Shown here: piece after piece, positions 1 to 8,418 of the stretch
Layout of the letters: each line of letters opens with the position of its first letter
Position numbering within the stretch: position 1 is the stretch's first letter
Position numbers and translations under genes: made by a program
NCBI RefSeq assembly: GCF_024529955.1
Contig: NZ_AP024855.1
Location: 186,001-250,000, forward strand
Origin: Photobacterium toruni
GTDB lineage: Bacteria > Pseudomonadota > Gammaproteobacteria > Enterobacterales > Vibrionaceae
Reading direction: 5' to 3'
Length of the DNA stretch: 64,000 nucleotides
Notes under the pieces: model-generated
Databases searched by the model: none
Told to the model about the DNA's origin: nothing
Seen by the model: only the letters and a program-made list of their open reading frames with translations

Positions 1-200
1 AATCATTAGACGTTACGCCCCAGCGGTTAAATAATGTATTAACAAAACCGGTTATCACCCCTATTGTTTCTTTCTTGAGCCAAATCTTATCAACCAAACC
101 AGTGTATAAACTTAATGATAATGAAATAGAACAATCATTACTGAAAAAAACCAAACCTGAATTAGTAATTAAAAATCATCGATTAGTTTTAGATTGGTAA
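1..200 (+). CDS. C-terminal end of a DUF1439-like (YceB-type) protein, partial
   Basis: An open frame entering from the left edge (first complete codon at base 3) encodes about 65 residues and stops at TAA 198-200. The tail runs KPVYKLNDNEIEQSLLKK and ends VIKNHRLVLDW. This resembles the C-terminus of DUF1439/YceB-type lipoproteins, which close with a P-x-Y-x-L segment, a lysine-rich helix and a short strand of the type 'K-G-x-x-V'. The assignment is from memory of that family and uses only the last 65 residues, so it is tentative. A hairpin terminator follows directly. Confidence 0.5.
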   Translation, partial: SLDVTPQRLNNVLTKPVITPIVSFLSQILSTKPVYKLNDNEIEQSLLKKTKPELVIKNHRLVLDW

Positions 201-218
201 TAAATAGCCGTGTTACAT

Positions 219-247
219 AAAAAGCTCTTTTTATAAGAGCTTTTTAT
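219..247. terminator. Bidirectional intrinsic terminator
   Basis: AAAAGCTC, a short loop and GAGCTTTT with T runs on both sides. It lies between the partial plus-strand gene and the convergent small membrane protein gene and can serve both. Confidence 0.75.
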
Positions 248-549
248 TGGCTATCTTTTGATTGCTCTAAATAATGGGGATTAACTGTCTCATTCATCAT
301 TTTTACAGCCCTTTCTGCCTCAAAAGATCGTTTCATGGCTTCTGCCGCATAATCTCTTGTTGTTGGCGTTTGACTACTAATAATCAGCATTAGTACAAAT
401 ATAATCGTTGCAACGGATAAAATCGCAACAGTATATATCCGTCGAGTAATACGACGTTCACTTTGTTTAATTTCAGCTTTTACCGCCCGTAATACATCAT
501 AGTTTGTGATGTTTGAACGTACTCTTTGGTTTGTATCCATCTTACCCAT
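244..549 (-). CDS. Small single-pass membrane protein, unknown function
   Basis: A 101-residue protein with a charged N-terminus (about residues 1-38, rich in K, R and E), one hydrophobic helix at about 39-60, and a polar, presumably extracytoplasmic tail. I do not recognise the family. The first ATG is at 547-549, but a second in-frame ATG three codons later (starting MDTNQ) is equally possible, because neither has a strong ribosome binding site. It is convergent with the DUF1439-like gene and shares its terminator. Topology (N-in) is inferred from the positive charges before the helix. Confidence 0.55.
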   Translation of the reverse strand: MGKMDTNQRVRSNITNYDVLRAVKAEIKQSERRITRRIYTVAILSVATIIFVLMLIISSQTPTTRDYAAEAMKRSFEAERAVKMMNETVNPHYLEQSKDSQ

Positions 550-664
550 TCAATTAATAAAAGTATTTATTTTAGCAAGCATTTCTGAATTTAACCTTAC
601 TTAATTTTAATTGTGTGAGTGGTGGTTATTTTTATTACAATTATAAAGTTATAGTGCGTTAGTG

Positions 665-697
665 ATTTTAAAAAATAGAGCATTACGCTCTATTTAG
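665..697 (-). terminator. Intrinsic terminator of chrA
   Basis: Hairpin AAATAGAGC / GCTCTATTT (673-681 and 687-695, 5-nt loop) followed on the minus strand by a run of T. It lies immediately after the chrA stop codon. Confidence 0.7.
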
Positions 698-1849
698 TTA
701 TAACTTGATTATCAGAACATATATAAACAACACGATCGCTAACATCCATACAGGGCATCGCCATTTTTTGATTAAAATATATCCAGCAACAATTGCTATA
801 ACATCTGAAACTGATTTAATTGAACTTGTTATTACCGGATTAATAAATGCACTGCCTAATAAACCAACGACACAAGCATTTATTAATAAAATTGCGTAAG
901 TTAATCGAGGATGAGTAAATAACGCTTTCCACGCAGGAAGAAAAGCGAATAAGAGTAAACTACCTGGAAGAAAAACAGCAACGGTCGCAACTAAACTTCC
1001 CCAAAGAGGCGTAGAGGGCATTGCCGAAGCCCCCAAATAACTCGCCATAGTAAACATTGGCCCAGGTACTAACTGCGCAGAAGCATAAGCACTTAAAAAA
1101 GTATTATCCGTAATCATCCCATCGAGCATTGGTTGTAATAATGGCAATACCACATGACCACCGCCAAAAACAAAACTGCCCGCTTGATAGAAAATAGTAA
1201 ATAAATTCACACTACCATTTGCAGTTACAATGAATGGTAATAAGACAAATAAACTCAAAAAAGTAACGAGTAATCCACTATGAGGTCGAATGGGTTTTAT
1301 TAGCTGTTGATTAAGTACTGGTTGTGTTTTAAATGACCATAAATACCCAATAATACTCGCTATAATAATAGGAACTATTTGTCCCAATAAGCCATCACTA
1401 AATATTAACCATACCATTGTTAATAATGCCGTGATAACAGTTGTAATTGACGTTAAATTCTTTTTTATCATTCCCCACAATGCATCTGTAACAACCACTA
1501 CAGCTAATAATTTCGCAGCTATAATAATATACTCAACAATAACTGCATGACCAAATTCATTATTTGCAACGGCGAGAAAAGTTAATAAAACAAAAGACGG
1601 TAATGTAAAACCGATAAAAGCTGCAATCGAACCTAAATAACCTGCTTTTTTATAACCAATATACATACCCAGTTGACTACTTGCAGGTCCGGGTAAAAAC
1701 TGACATAACGCAATAGCTTGTGTAAAATCTTCATCAGTAAGCCATTTTCTTTTTATAATAAATGCTTGCTGAAAATAACCTATGTGTGCCGCTGGGCCGC
1801 CAAAACTACACATCCCTAGCATTAAAAACTGCCAAAAAACCGTTACCAT
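698..1849 (-). CDS. chrA: Chromate transporter, two-domain CHR family
   Basis: A 383-residue polytopic inner-membrane protein made of two homologous halves, the usual long-chain CHR (chromate ion transporter) arrangement. The first half carries FGGPAAH near residues 16-22 and LPGPASSQLG near 52-61. The second half repeats the pattern with FGGGHVVLPLL near 227 and QLVPGPMFTMASYLGA near 260. Characterised CHR proteins expel chromate from the cytoplasm; here the substrate is inferred from family only. It is divergently transcribed from a LysR regulator, a common arrangement for a regulator and its target. Confidence 0.9.
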   Translation of the reverse strand: MVTVFWQFLMLGMCSFGGPAAHIGYFQQAFIIKRKWLTDEDFTQAIALCQFLPGPASSQLGMYIGYKKAGYLGSIAAFIGFTLPSFVLLTFLAVANNEFGHAVIVEYIIIAAKLLAVVVVTDALWGMIKKNLTSITTVITALLTMVWLIFSDGLLGQIVPIIIASIIGYLWSFKTQPVLNQQLIKPIRPHSGLLVTFLSLFVLLPFIVTANGSVNLFTIFYQAGSFVFGGGHVVLPLLQPMLDGMITDNTFLSAYASAQLVPGPMFTMASYLGASAMPSTPLWGSLVATVAVFLPGSLLLFAFLPAWKALFTHPRLTYAILLINACVVGLLGSAFINPVITSSIKSVSDVIAIVAGYILIKKWRCPVWMLAIVLFIYVLIIKL

Positions 1850-2082
1850 TAATCACATCTCCTATAGTGAAGACCTGATTGTAATGACTATTACACTATT
1901 ACTAAAATCGTTTGTACAGATATACATTATTATTAATATCGATGATTCATCGCTTTATTACACTCTCTCATTTTCATAATGAACATAATCCTCTATCATA
2001 GAAATCATATTCTTCTTATGTAATAACAAGCAAAGTCATATACCGTTTTTCTACTTTGCTTTTCTCTTCAGAGTCGATGCTT

Positions 2083-3000
2083 ATGTTAGAAAATCTTCAA
2101 CAAATGGTCATCTTGGCAGCAATAGGCCATGAACAAAATTTTACTCGAGCAGCAGAGCGATTAGGTATATCTAAATCTCAAGTAAGTAAGCAAGTACGCT
2201 ATTTAGAAGAACGCTTAGGTTGTCAATTAGTTCAGCGTAGTACACGGACCGTCGTTTTAACTGAAATTGGTTTACAATATGCCGATTATGGTCAACAACT
2301 ACTTGATACTGTTAATGAAGCTGAAGCAATGGTGGCAGGTTATCGCAATGAAATCAAAGGGGTGCTAAGAATTGGAATTGCTCAATCTTTTGGCAATATC
2401 CACATCACATCGGCTTTAGCTGAATTTCAAAAAAGTAATCCTGAACTAGAGTTAGAAATTAGTCTATTTGATCATCGGCCTAATTTATTAGAGGAAGGAT
2501 TTGATTGTTGGATAGCGATTCATGAACATCCACCGGAAGGTATGGTGGCAAGAAAATTAGCAAATTGTGACTTTATCGTCGTTGCATCACCTGATTATAT
2601 TGCTCAGCATGGCCAGCTAGAAACACCCAGTGATTTACGCCACCATAATTGCATTACTTACCAAAGCCGAGAACGTAAGTATGTTAACTGGGCTTTCTCT
2701 CGTGATGGTGTACAGCAATCAATTCGTGTTCGGGGTAATTACCGCATAGATAATGCACCTGCCGTGTTAGATGCGGCAGTCAGTGGCTTAGGTATTGCTT
2801 ATTTATCAACCTACCTAATGACTGATGAACTTGAAAGTCATAAATTAATTCAGCTACTCCCCGAATGGAAAACAACCGTTGATTTACCCATTTATGCGGT
2901 TTATCCACGTAGAAAATACCTCGCCCCTAAAGTGCGTTGCTTTATTGATTTTATGGCAGAGCGTATGGCACAAGCACCCTATAAATCACCGCAGTTATAA
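2083..3000 (+). CDS. LysR-family transcriptional regulator
   Basis: N-terminal winged helix-turn-helix with the LysR signature (about residues 10-60: FTRAAERLGISKSQVSKQVR, then LEERLGCQLVQRSTRTVVLT) followed by a periplasmic-binding-protein-like effector domain to residue about 295. I chose the ATG at 2083 (MLENLQQ) because an AGAG element lies about 9 nt upstream. An ATG at 2077 and a TTG at 2056 are also in frame and give slightly longer products. Divergence from chrA across about 230 bp suggests control of chrA and of itself. The effector is unknown. Confidence 0.88.
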   Translation: MLENLQQMVILAAIGHEQNFTRAAERLGISKSQVSKQVRYLEERLGCQLVQRSTRTVVLTEIGLQYADYGQQLLDTVNEAEAMVAGYRNEIKGVLRIGIAQSFGNIHITSALAEFQKSNPELELEISLFDHRPNLLEEGFDCWIAIHEHPPEGMVARKLANCDFIVVASPDYIAQHGQLETPSDLRHHNCITYQSRERKYVNWAFSRDGVQQSIRVRGNYRIDNAPAVLDAAVSGLGIAYLSTYLMTDELESHKLIQLLPEWKTTVDLPIYAVYPRRKYLAPKVRCFIDFMAERMAQAPYKSPQL

Positions 3001-3011
3001 TCAAAAACAAC

Positions 3012-3040
3012 AACGCGGTAGTCATTACCGCGTTATTGGT
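3012..3040 (+). terminator. Terminator-like hairpin after the LysR gene
   Basis: Perfect 9-bp stem AACGCGGTA / TACCGCGTT with a 5-nt loop, 12 bases after the stop codon. The following T content is modest. It may also serve the convergent acyltransferase gene. Confidence 0.6.
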
Positions 3041-3061
3041 CTTAAAACAAATGCGTTTCAT

Positions 3062-4177
3062 TTATTCTAGATGCTGCTTTTTCTGAGCAGGAAAAGCATA
3101 CATTTGGCGTAAAATTGTTTGCACACCTTGCGGATGATCAGCTAGTTTTTCTGCAAATAATTGCTCTTCTTCTGCCGTTATTTGATCAGATTCAATATTT
3201 GCCGCAATATAATTAGATGGGAATAAATGATAATTTTCAGTTATTTGCTTATCAATCATTGCAGCTAATTCATCTGGTGTTTCAGGCGCGTCGGTGATCA
3301 CATCACCAAAGCTAATATGAATACGACGTTTTTGACCGACAATACCTTGAACGATACTTTCAATATCTTCAAATTCGGACTTTTCATATGTACCTGTAGT
3401 TTCTTTTTGATAAAGCTCTTGTGCTTTCGCTAAATCACAAGGATCATTTTCGTATGAAATTGCAACAGGAACGATATTTAAACCACTCATAAACTCAGCA
3501 AATGGTACTTTCTGCTTACGCCCTTCCATAAAAAACATTTTTAAAATAGCAGGATCAGTTTTATCGTTACCATCTTTTGCTCGCCCTTCTTTCTGTGCTA
3601 TCCAAATATTGTTTCCAGTCATTAAAGAATGTGAAATATAGCTAGAAAGTAAGCCTAATGACTTCATTAACTCACGAGGACCTTTTGATGATCGTTTAAC
3701 AATAAAACTCTTGTTCAAACGCATCAATTCAGTCGCACAGGGTTTTTTAAGTAAATTATCACCTATCGCAATACGAACAGTACTAAAGTGATCATTGAAT
3801 AAACACCAATTTACCATTGCTGGATCCATTGCGATATCACGATGATTCGATACAAATAAATAGGCTTTATTTGGATCAAGATTATTCAACCCCGTTGTTG
3901 TTACACCATCACATGAATGATCAATGGTTGCGCGCATATATTTAGCGACATAATCTTGCACGTCTTTAACGCTAGTCACATTTGACCATTTTTTAACAAG
4001 AATACGTTTTATTAACGGGATAAGCAGCCAACCAAACATACCTGAAGCATGAGGAAAGCGGTATTTTAGAATAGCATTGATAAAATCTCTGTCATCAATC
4101 AGGCGTTTAATCGCCCCTTTAACTTCGTTATCGTTGTAAGGGCGGATTTCTTTATAAATATCGTTATCTATACACAC
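3062..4177 (-). CDS. PlsC-like 1-acyl-glycerol-3-phosphate acyltransferase family protein
   Basis: A 371-residue protein with an acyltransferase core. The acceptor motif is VSNHRDIAMDP (about residues 110-120), where the spacing between His and the last Asp is five residues instead of the H-x4-D of PlsC. The second block is WIAQKEGRAKDGND rather than the PEGTRS of PlsC. Both blocks are, as I recall, conserved in a distinct bacterial branch annotated as glycerolphosphate acyltransferases, so this looks like a family trait and not decay. Start is GTG at 4175-4177 with GAAG seven bases upstream; an ATG just upstream is out of frame. Membrane association is likely; the substrate is inferred. Confidence 0.75.
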   Translation of the reverse strand: MCIDNDIYKEIRPYNDNEVKGAIKRLIDDRDFINAILKYRFPHASGMFGWLLIPLIKRILVKKWSNVTSVKDVQDYVAKYMRATIDHSCDGVTTTGLNNLDPNKAYLFVSNHRDIAMDPAMVNWCLFNDHFSTVRIAIGDNLLKKPCATELMRLNKSFIVKRSSKGPRELMKSLGLLSSYISHSLMTGNNIWIAQKEGRAKDGNDKTDPAILKMFFMEGRKQKVPFAEFMSGLNIVPVAISYENDPCDLAKAQELYQKETTGTYEKSEFEDIESIVQGIVGQKRRIHISFGDVITDAPETPDELAAMIDKQITENYHLFPSNYIAANIESDQITAEEEQLFAEKLADHPQGVQTILRQMYAFPAQKKQHLE

Positions 4178-4437
4178 AATAAGGCTTCATTTTGAAATAA
4201 CTCGGCTATTCTACTGATAAATATTGTTTTACCAAATAACCTACGTCGATAAGGGAAATGGTTGGAGGTCTAACCACATTATGTTGTTGAAAATTCAACC
4301 ACTATTAATTATTAAAACTACAATTTAATGTAAAAGTGACTAATGATACACTGATTTTGACTATTGTCGCCTATGTGATGTTGACGAGGTAATAAAAACA
4401 GCCGAATATGTGTGAGATATCGAGTTAGAGAGACATT

Positions 4438-5121
4438 ATGAAACAAGCCATTGAGTTTTCTAAAAACGAGCACCCTTTTCTTTCCGTTGGTTCTCGTCGT
4501 AAAAGCCACAACGCCTACTTTATTGTTGTTACTAGCGGCAGCATATTAATACGGCTAGGTAAACATGAGCATTTAGTGTCCAAAGGGCATGGCTTTTGGG
4601 TTCCCTTTGATTGCTTACATGCCGTAACCATTTTACCGGGCACACATTTTTTCAAAGTCGCGTTTTCAATTCGTCTGCGACAACCATTATGCCATGATGC
4701 TGGCTTTTTTATCGTTACACCACTACTTAATGCTTTATTGGTTGAACTTGAAAAACAACCTATTGAAAATCATGATTGGGATGGTGTAGAAGGACGCTTA
4801 CTCAAAGTCATAGCAGATCAAGTATCAAACTTATCAGCCTCGACCCAATCGTTATCACCTGCAATTAGCAAACAATATCATAGTGCACTAGCTTTATTGC
4901 TTAATGGTCATAAAGTAACTGATACGTCAGCGATTCAAGCAATAGAGCCAGTATTGTGCATGACATTAAAAGAATTTGAATCCTGCCTTATCATGCGAGA
5001 AGCGATAAAGTTAATTCGCTCTGGAAGAAAATTACCGCAAATCGCAGCACAACTAAATACATCAGAAGTGCTGCTTGATGCGCTTGCGATTCCTATTTTA
5101 GGCCAGTCCTTTCAACAATAA
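4438..5121 (+). CDS. AraC-like transcriptional regulator with cupin domain
   Basis: A 227-residue protein. The N-terminal half has AraC-type cupin features (residues about 5-80, including GSILIRLGKHEHLVSKGHGFWVPFDCLHAV). The C-terminal half holds one visible helix-turn-helix near residues 190-212 (IRSGRKLPQIAAQLNTSEVL). The usual second AraC helix-turn-helix and the 'P-x-x-Y-R' ending are missing or degenerate, and the protein is shorter than most of the family. GAGAGA upstream of the ATG is a good ribosome binding site. It stands alone between two terminators, so its target is not evident. Confidence 0.7.
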   Translation: MKQAIEFSKNEHPFLSVGSRRKSHNAYFIVVTSGSILIRLGKHEHLVSKGHGFWVPFDCLHAVTILPGTHFFKVAFSIRLRQPLCHDAGFFIVTPLLNALLVELEKQPIENHDWDGVEGRLLKVIADQVSNLSASTQSLSPAISKQYHSALALLLNGHKVTDTSAIQAIEPVLCMTLKEFESCLIMREAIKLIRSGRKLPQIAAQLNTSEVLLDALAIPILGQSFQQ

Positions 5122-5138
5122 GCCCGTTACTCTCAATA

Positions 5139-5167
5139 ATGCCCATTGTTAATATGGGCATATTTTA
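5139..5167 (+). terminator. Intrinsic terminator of the AraC-like gene
   Basis: Stem ATGCCCAT / ATGGGCAT with a 7-nt loop and a following T-rich stretch. It lies 18 bases after the stop codon. Confidence 0.65.
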
Positions 5168-5197
5168 GTTTGATCTTAGCTGGCAACAGCTTCCTTT

Positions 5198-5743
5198 CTA
5201 ATTAAGCGGCACATGTACCTGTAATGAAATACCATCATCAACATCACTCTTGGTATGCCAACGATAATCTAACCGTACACGAGTACTATTACTATTAGGA
5301 TCACCAAAACCTAAGCTCATTTGAACACCGTGATTTAGCACCCACTGCTCTGCACTCAGCACATTTTCAACATCGTCATTATCATATTTTCTTGGTAACC
5401 AAAATCCCAATCCATAATACATTGAATCATTATATTCAGTTAAAACAGGCGGATCAGCAAAGTCATCGCTCCAATGACTCCAAAACTCACCACCATTATC
5501 AACCTGATCTTGCTTCCAATCATTAAACCGTTGAGTTTGAGAGTAAGCGTCATTTTTAATGTGTATGAAAGGAATGCTATCAATATTATTCGATAATTGG
5601 CATGTGGAAGCATTAAACTGAAATAATTGATTATCAGTGTTTATCGTATAATTTGACGTCAAATCGCATGGAAGAGCATAAGCACACGATGAATAAATTA
5701 AGTTACTCATAATGATAAGTATCAAGGCGTTAATTTTATTCAT
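5198..5743 (-). CDS. Secreted hypothetical protein downstream of the NadD-like gene
   Basis: From the ATG at 5743 the product has a clear signal peptide (MNKINALILIIMSNLIYSS, with cleavage probably after CAYA). The mature protein is about 155 residues with two Cys near the start and a C-terminal region of alternating polar and hydrophobic residues (RVRLDYRW, ISLQVHVPLN) that looks beta-stranded. An ATG at 5767, forming TAATG with the upstream stop, is the longer alternative; neither start has a strong ribosome binding site. I do not recognise the family. The tight spacing suggests co-transcription with the adenylyltransferase gene, although a periplasmic or outer-membrane protein has no obvious link to NAD. 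Confidence 0.55.
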   Translation of the reverse strand: MNKINALILIIMSNLIYSSCAYALPCDLTSNYTINTDNQLFQFNASTCQLSNNIDSIPFIHIKNDAYSQTQRFNDWKQDQVDNGGEFWSHWSDDFADPPVLTEYNDSMYYGLGFWLPRKYDNDDVENVLSAEQWVLNHGVQMSLGFGDPNSNSTRVRLDYRWHTKSDVDDGISLQVHVPLN

Positions 5744-5766
5744 ACGCAATGTCGAATATCCATACA

Positions 5767-6294
5767 TTAATGAGTAAAAAGAAAGCGTTCATCGTTCATT
5801 AGCATGAATTTAACCGTTGGCGTCGTATACTGACTAATATCATTATTACTTGCTAATGCTTCACGTATTAAAGTACTTCGTACTGGAACAGTTTCTGGAC
5901 ATGCCATAATCTGCCAGCGTTTTAAAATATGTTCTGCGTTATAGAATTGATTAAATTTTAAAAAATTATCCGGACCAATAACAAAAGTAATATTGGTATC
6001 TGGATACTCTAATTGTAACGCTTCAAGTACTGCAAATGTTGTGACTGCATTATCACCAATAGCAATTTTCTGTTCTAATGTAGATAATTCTAGGTTAGCT
6101 TGTCCAATATCGCTGATAAATGCACGAACAAGATCACAACGAGCTTCATAATCAAGCATCACTTTCCCCCATGCGTGTTGATAACTTGGAAGCAATAACA
6201 CCTTATCAAACTGACCTAATCGCTCTAACACCGAGCAATGGCCTAAACTCGGAGGATTAAATGCACTACCAAAAACTGCCAGAGTCTGTTTCAT
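5767..6294 (-). CDS. NadD-type nicotinate-nucleotide adenylyltransferase
   Basis: A 175-residue nucleotidyltransferase with the alpha/beta phosphodiesterase signature GSAFNPPSLGH (residues 9-19) and the distal S-T-x-x-R motif (VRSTLIREAL, about 138-147). It would join ATP and nicotinic acid mononucleotide to form deamido-NAD, the substrate of NadE, whose gene is divergently transcribed next door. E. coli-type nadD sits with holA and is longer (about 213 residues), so this is probably a second, shorter homologue. Whether it prefers NaMN or NMN cannot be told from sequence alone. Confidence 0.8.
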   Translation of the reverse strand: MKQTLAVFGSAFNPPSLGHCSVLERLGQFDKVLLLPSYQHAWGKVMLDYEARCDLVRAFISDIGQANLELSTLEQKIAIGDNAVTTFAVLEALQLEYPDTNITFVIGPDNFLKFNQFYNAEHILKRWQIMACPETVPVRSTLIREALASNNDISQYTTPTVKFMLMNDERFLFTH

Positions 6295-6541
6295 TTTTCA
6301 ATCACTAACCTCTTATTGCAAACTGTTTAAATATATAACCTTGTTTAAGCGATATTCTTTAGTATCGTACTGTTTTTACGCTAAAACGGCATTATTTTAA
6401 ATAAATTTATACTTGAGCATTGATCCTTAGTTAGAGTTATCGCATGATTTTGATAAAGGTGTAATGGCTGAGTTCTCATTTTTCCGTTATGTCGTTTTAA
6501 ATGATTAATATTTGGGCAAAAGCCTTAAGGATTCATGACCC

Positions 6542-7378
6542 ATGGAACAACTTATCCGTGAACAGATGCGTGTACTTCCAACTATCAATGTTGAATTTGA
6601 AATCCAGCGCCGTATTGCTTTCATCCAGAAAAAACTTCAGCAATCTGGTTGTAAATCTTTAGTGCTTGGCATTAGCGGAGGTGTTGATTCAACAACTTGT
6701 GGCCGTTTAGCACAACTTGCTATCAATGATTTAAATACAACAACATCAAGTAATGATTATCAGTTTATCGCAGTTCGTCTCCCTTATGGAGAGCAACAAG
6801 ATGAAGATGAGGCACAACACGCTTTACAATTTATTCAACCGAGCCAATCTGTAAGCGTTAATATCAAAGCTGGCGTTGATGGGTTACATAACAGTGCGTT
6901 ACTAGGACTAGAAAGCACAACATTAATGCCAACCAATGCAGCTAAAGTTGATTTTGTAAAAGGCAATGTTAAAGCACGCGCACGTATGATCGCCCAATAT
7001 GAAATAGCCGGATTAGTGGGCGGGCTTGTTATTGGTACAGATCATTCAGCTGAAAATATTACGGGGTTTTATACTAAATTTGGTGATGGCGCCTGTGATC
7101 TTGCTCCTCTTTTTGGGTTAAATAAGCGTCAAATTCGTAGTATTGCAGCCCACTTAGGCGCACCTGAACACCTTGTAGCTAAAGTTCCTACTGCAGATTT
7201 AGAAGAGCTAGCACCACAAAAAGCCGATGAAGAAGCATTATTGGTCACTTATGATCAAATCGATGATTTCCTTGAAGGCAAACCTGTTGATGATTTTGTT
7301 CGTGAACGTCTAGTCAGTATTTATCGTGTAACACAGCATAAACGCCAACCTATCCCGACAATTTATGATATCGACTGA
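6542..7378 (+). CDS. nadE: Ammonia-dependent NAD synthetase
   Basis: A 278-residue protein, the length of E. coli NadE (about 275), with no N-terminal glutaminase domain, so it should use free ammonia. The ATP pyrophosphatase P-loop SGGVDST is at residues 45-51. Other family blocks are [25 protein letters not shown] and [26 protein letters not shown], followed by KVPTADLEE near the C-terminus. It catalyses deamido-NAD + NH3 + ATP to NAD, the final step of NAD synthesis, in the cytoplasm. It is divergent from the NadD-like gene. Confidence 0.95.
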   Translation: MEQLIREQMRVLPTINVEFEIQRRIAFIQKKLQQSGCKSLVLGISGGVDSTTCGRLAQLAINDLNTTTSSNDYQFIAVRLPYGEQQDEDEAQHALQFIQPSQSVSVNIKAGVDGLHNSALLGLESTTLMPTNAAKVDFVKGNVKARARMIAQYEIAGLVGGLVIGTDHSAENITGFYTKFGDGACDLAPLFGLNKRQIRSIAAHLGAPEHLVAKVPTADLEELAPQKADEEALLVTYDQIDDFLEGKPVDDFVRERLVSIYRVTQHKRQPIPTIYDID

Positions 7379-7417
7379 TTCAATACCCCAAGATGCTCTG
7401 TAGGGATGAAAAATAAA

Positions 7418-7450
7418 AGGCCTAACGCAATGTTAGGCCTCTATTTTTTC
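7418..7450. terminator. Bidirectional intrinsic terminator between nadE and the HD-domain gene
   Basis: Perfect 9-bp stem AGGCCTAAC / GTTAGGCCT with a 5-nt loop, T run on the plus side (CTATTTTTTC) and A-rich sequence on the other, between convergent genes. Confidence 0.85.
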
Positions 7451-7464
7451 GTAAAGTAAAAACG

Positions 7465-7992
7465 TTACTTACATAATATTGCTTCAGGTTGACCAATAAT
7501 GAGTGCATCTAACTCTCTCCATAAATCATCACAAAGACCAGGACGGTATACTGCCTCTCTAAATGCAGAATGCTCATGTTGATACATTTTATAATGGCGT
7601 GGTGAGCTTTCACTACTTGAGCGTACATTGGCTAAACGATCACAAACTTTTACAGTTAATGCGAGACGTGCAGCATCTTCTTTTACACTTAAAGCAGCTA
7701 ACCGATGGTTAATTTCTAATTTCCGCTTAGCGCGATCTTCTAATTTTACATCAGTTACATAATTAACAGCATCAGCGATAATAAAACCAAACCGATCAGC
7801 TAATTCATTAAAAGTCGTATCGGTATCTTCAATAACATCATGTAATTGAGCAACAATCATGGCATCAGTACCAAAAGGTTGAGCAAGATTTGCAACAGTA
7901 TTAAGGTGTACCGCATAAGACTGGTCGCCATATTTCTGCTCACCATGACGTTTTTTTGCAAATTCTTGTGCAGCTAAATAACGACTATCCAT
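7465..7992 (-). CDS. HD-domain protein, candidate stand-alone (p)ppGpp hydrolase
   Basis: A 175-residue protein made almost entirely of a RelA/SpoT-type HD hydrolase domain. Metal-binding candidates are His29, His51-Asp52 (LHDVIEDT) and Asp118 (KVCDRLANV); Glu55-Asp56 match the catalytic ED pair of SpoT and MESH1. There is no synthetase, TGS or ACT domain. By analogy with MESH1/small alarmone hydrolases it may remove pyrophosphate from (p)ppGpp, or act on another nucleotide such as NADPH. The neighbouring nadE makes a nicotinamide-nucleotide substrate conceivable, but that is speculation. Confidence 0.75.
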   Translation of the reverse strand: MDSRYLAAQEFAKKRHGEQKYGDQSYAVHLNTVANLAQPFGTDAMIVAQLHDVIEDTDTTFNELADRFGFIIADAVNYVTDVKLEDRAKRKLEINHRLAALSVKEDAARLALTVKVCDRLANVRSSSESSPRHYKMYQHEHSAFREAVYRPGLCDDLWRELDALIIGQPEAILCK

Positions 7993-8090
7993 TAATATTT
8001 CCTCAACACTTTCTTATTATATTGGTTCATTGTAGAAGTAATACATTCCTTGTTACTAGTCATTTATTTGAAATAAAATTATTCAAAAAT

Positions 8091-8118
8091 AAAAAAAGAG
8101 CCTTTCAGCTCTTTTTAT
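8091..8118 (-). terminator. Intrinsic terminator after yoaH
   Basis: AAAAAGAGC / GCTCTTTTT with a 6-nt loop. It is followed on the minus strand by a T run (A run at 8091-8097 on the plus strand). Confidence 0.75.
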
Positions 8119-8149
8119 TTATTAGATAGTTACGAATGATAACTCTGGG

Positions 8150-8335
8150 TTATTCTTCTTCATCAGCCGAAAGTTCACCCTCTGCTTGACGACGCTTCAT
8201 ATCCGCTTCACGAATCTCATTAGCGACAATCATGATAGCTTCACCGCTGCTGATGCCATTAGCCATAAGATCATGAATACGCTCTGCTGCTTCTTGTTGC
8301 TCTGAGTGCGTTAATGTCGGCGTGTGATTATACAT
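8150..8335 (-). CDS. yoaH: UPF0181 (YoaH-like) small protein
   Basis: A 61-residue protein matching the YoaH pattern: [21 protein letters not shown] followed by SSGEAI and VANEIRE, with an acidic tail (SADEEE). Function is unknown in the family. I start it at the ATG at 8333-8335 because AAGAAG lies 6-7 bases upstream and the homologous region begins there. An upstream in-frame ATG at 8395 adds 20 residues unlike the family. Confidence 0.85.
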   Translation of the reverse strand: MYNHTPTLTHSEQQEAAERIHDLMANGISSGEAIMIVANEIREADMKRRQAEGELSADEEE

Positions 8336-8418
8336 ATCATTCTTCTTAACTCGTAAACGGGTAAGTATTTTAGAAGTAAAGTGATACAAAGTCACTGTTT
8401 ATCCACACTGAATATAAA

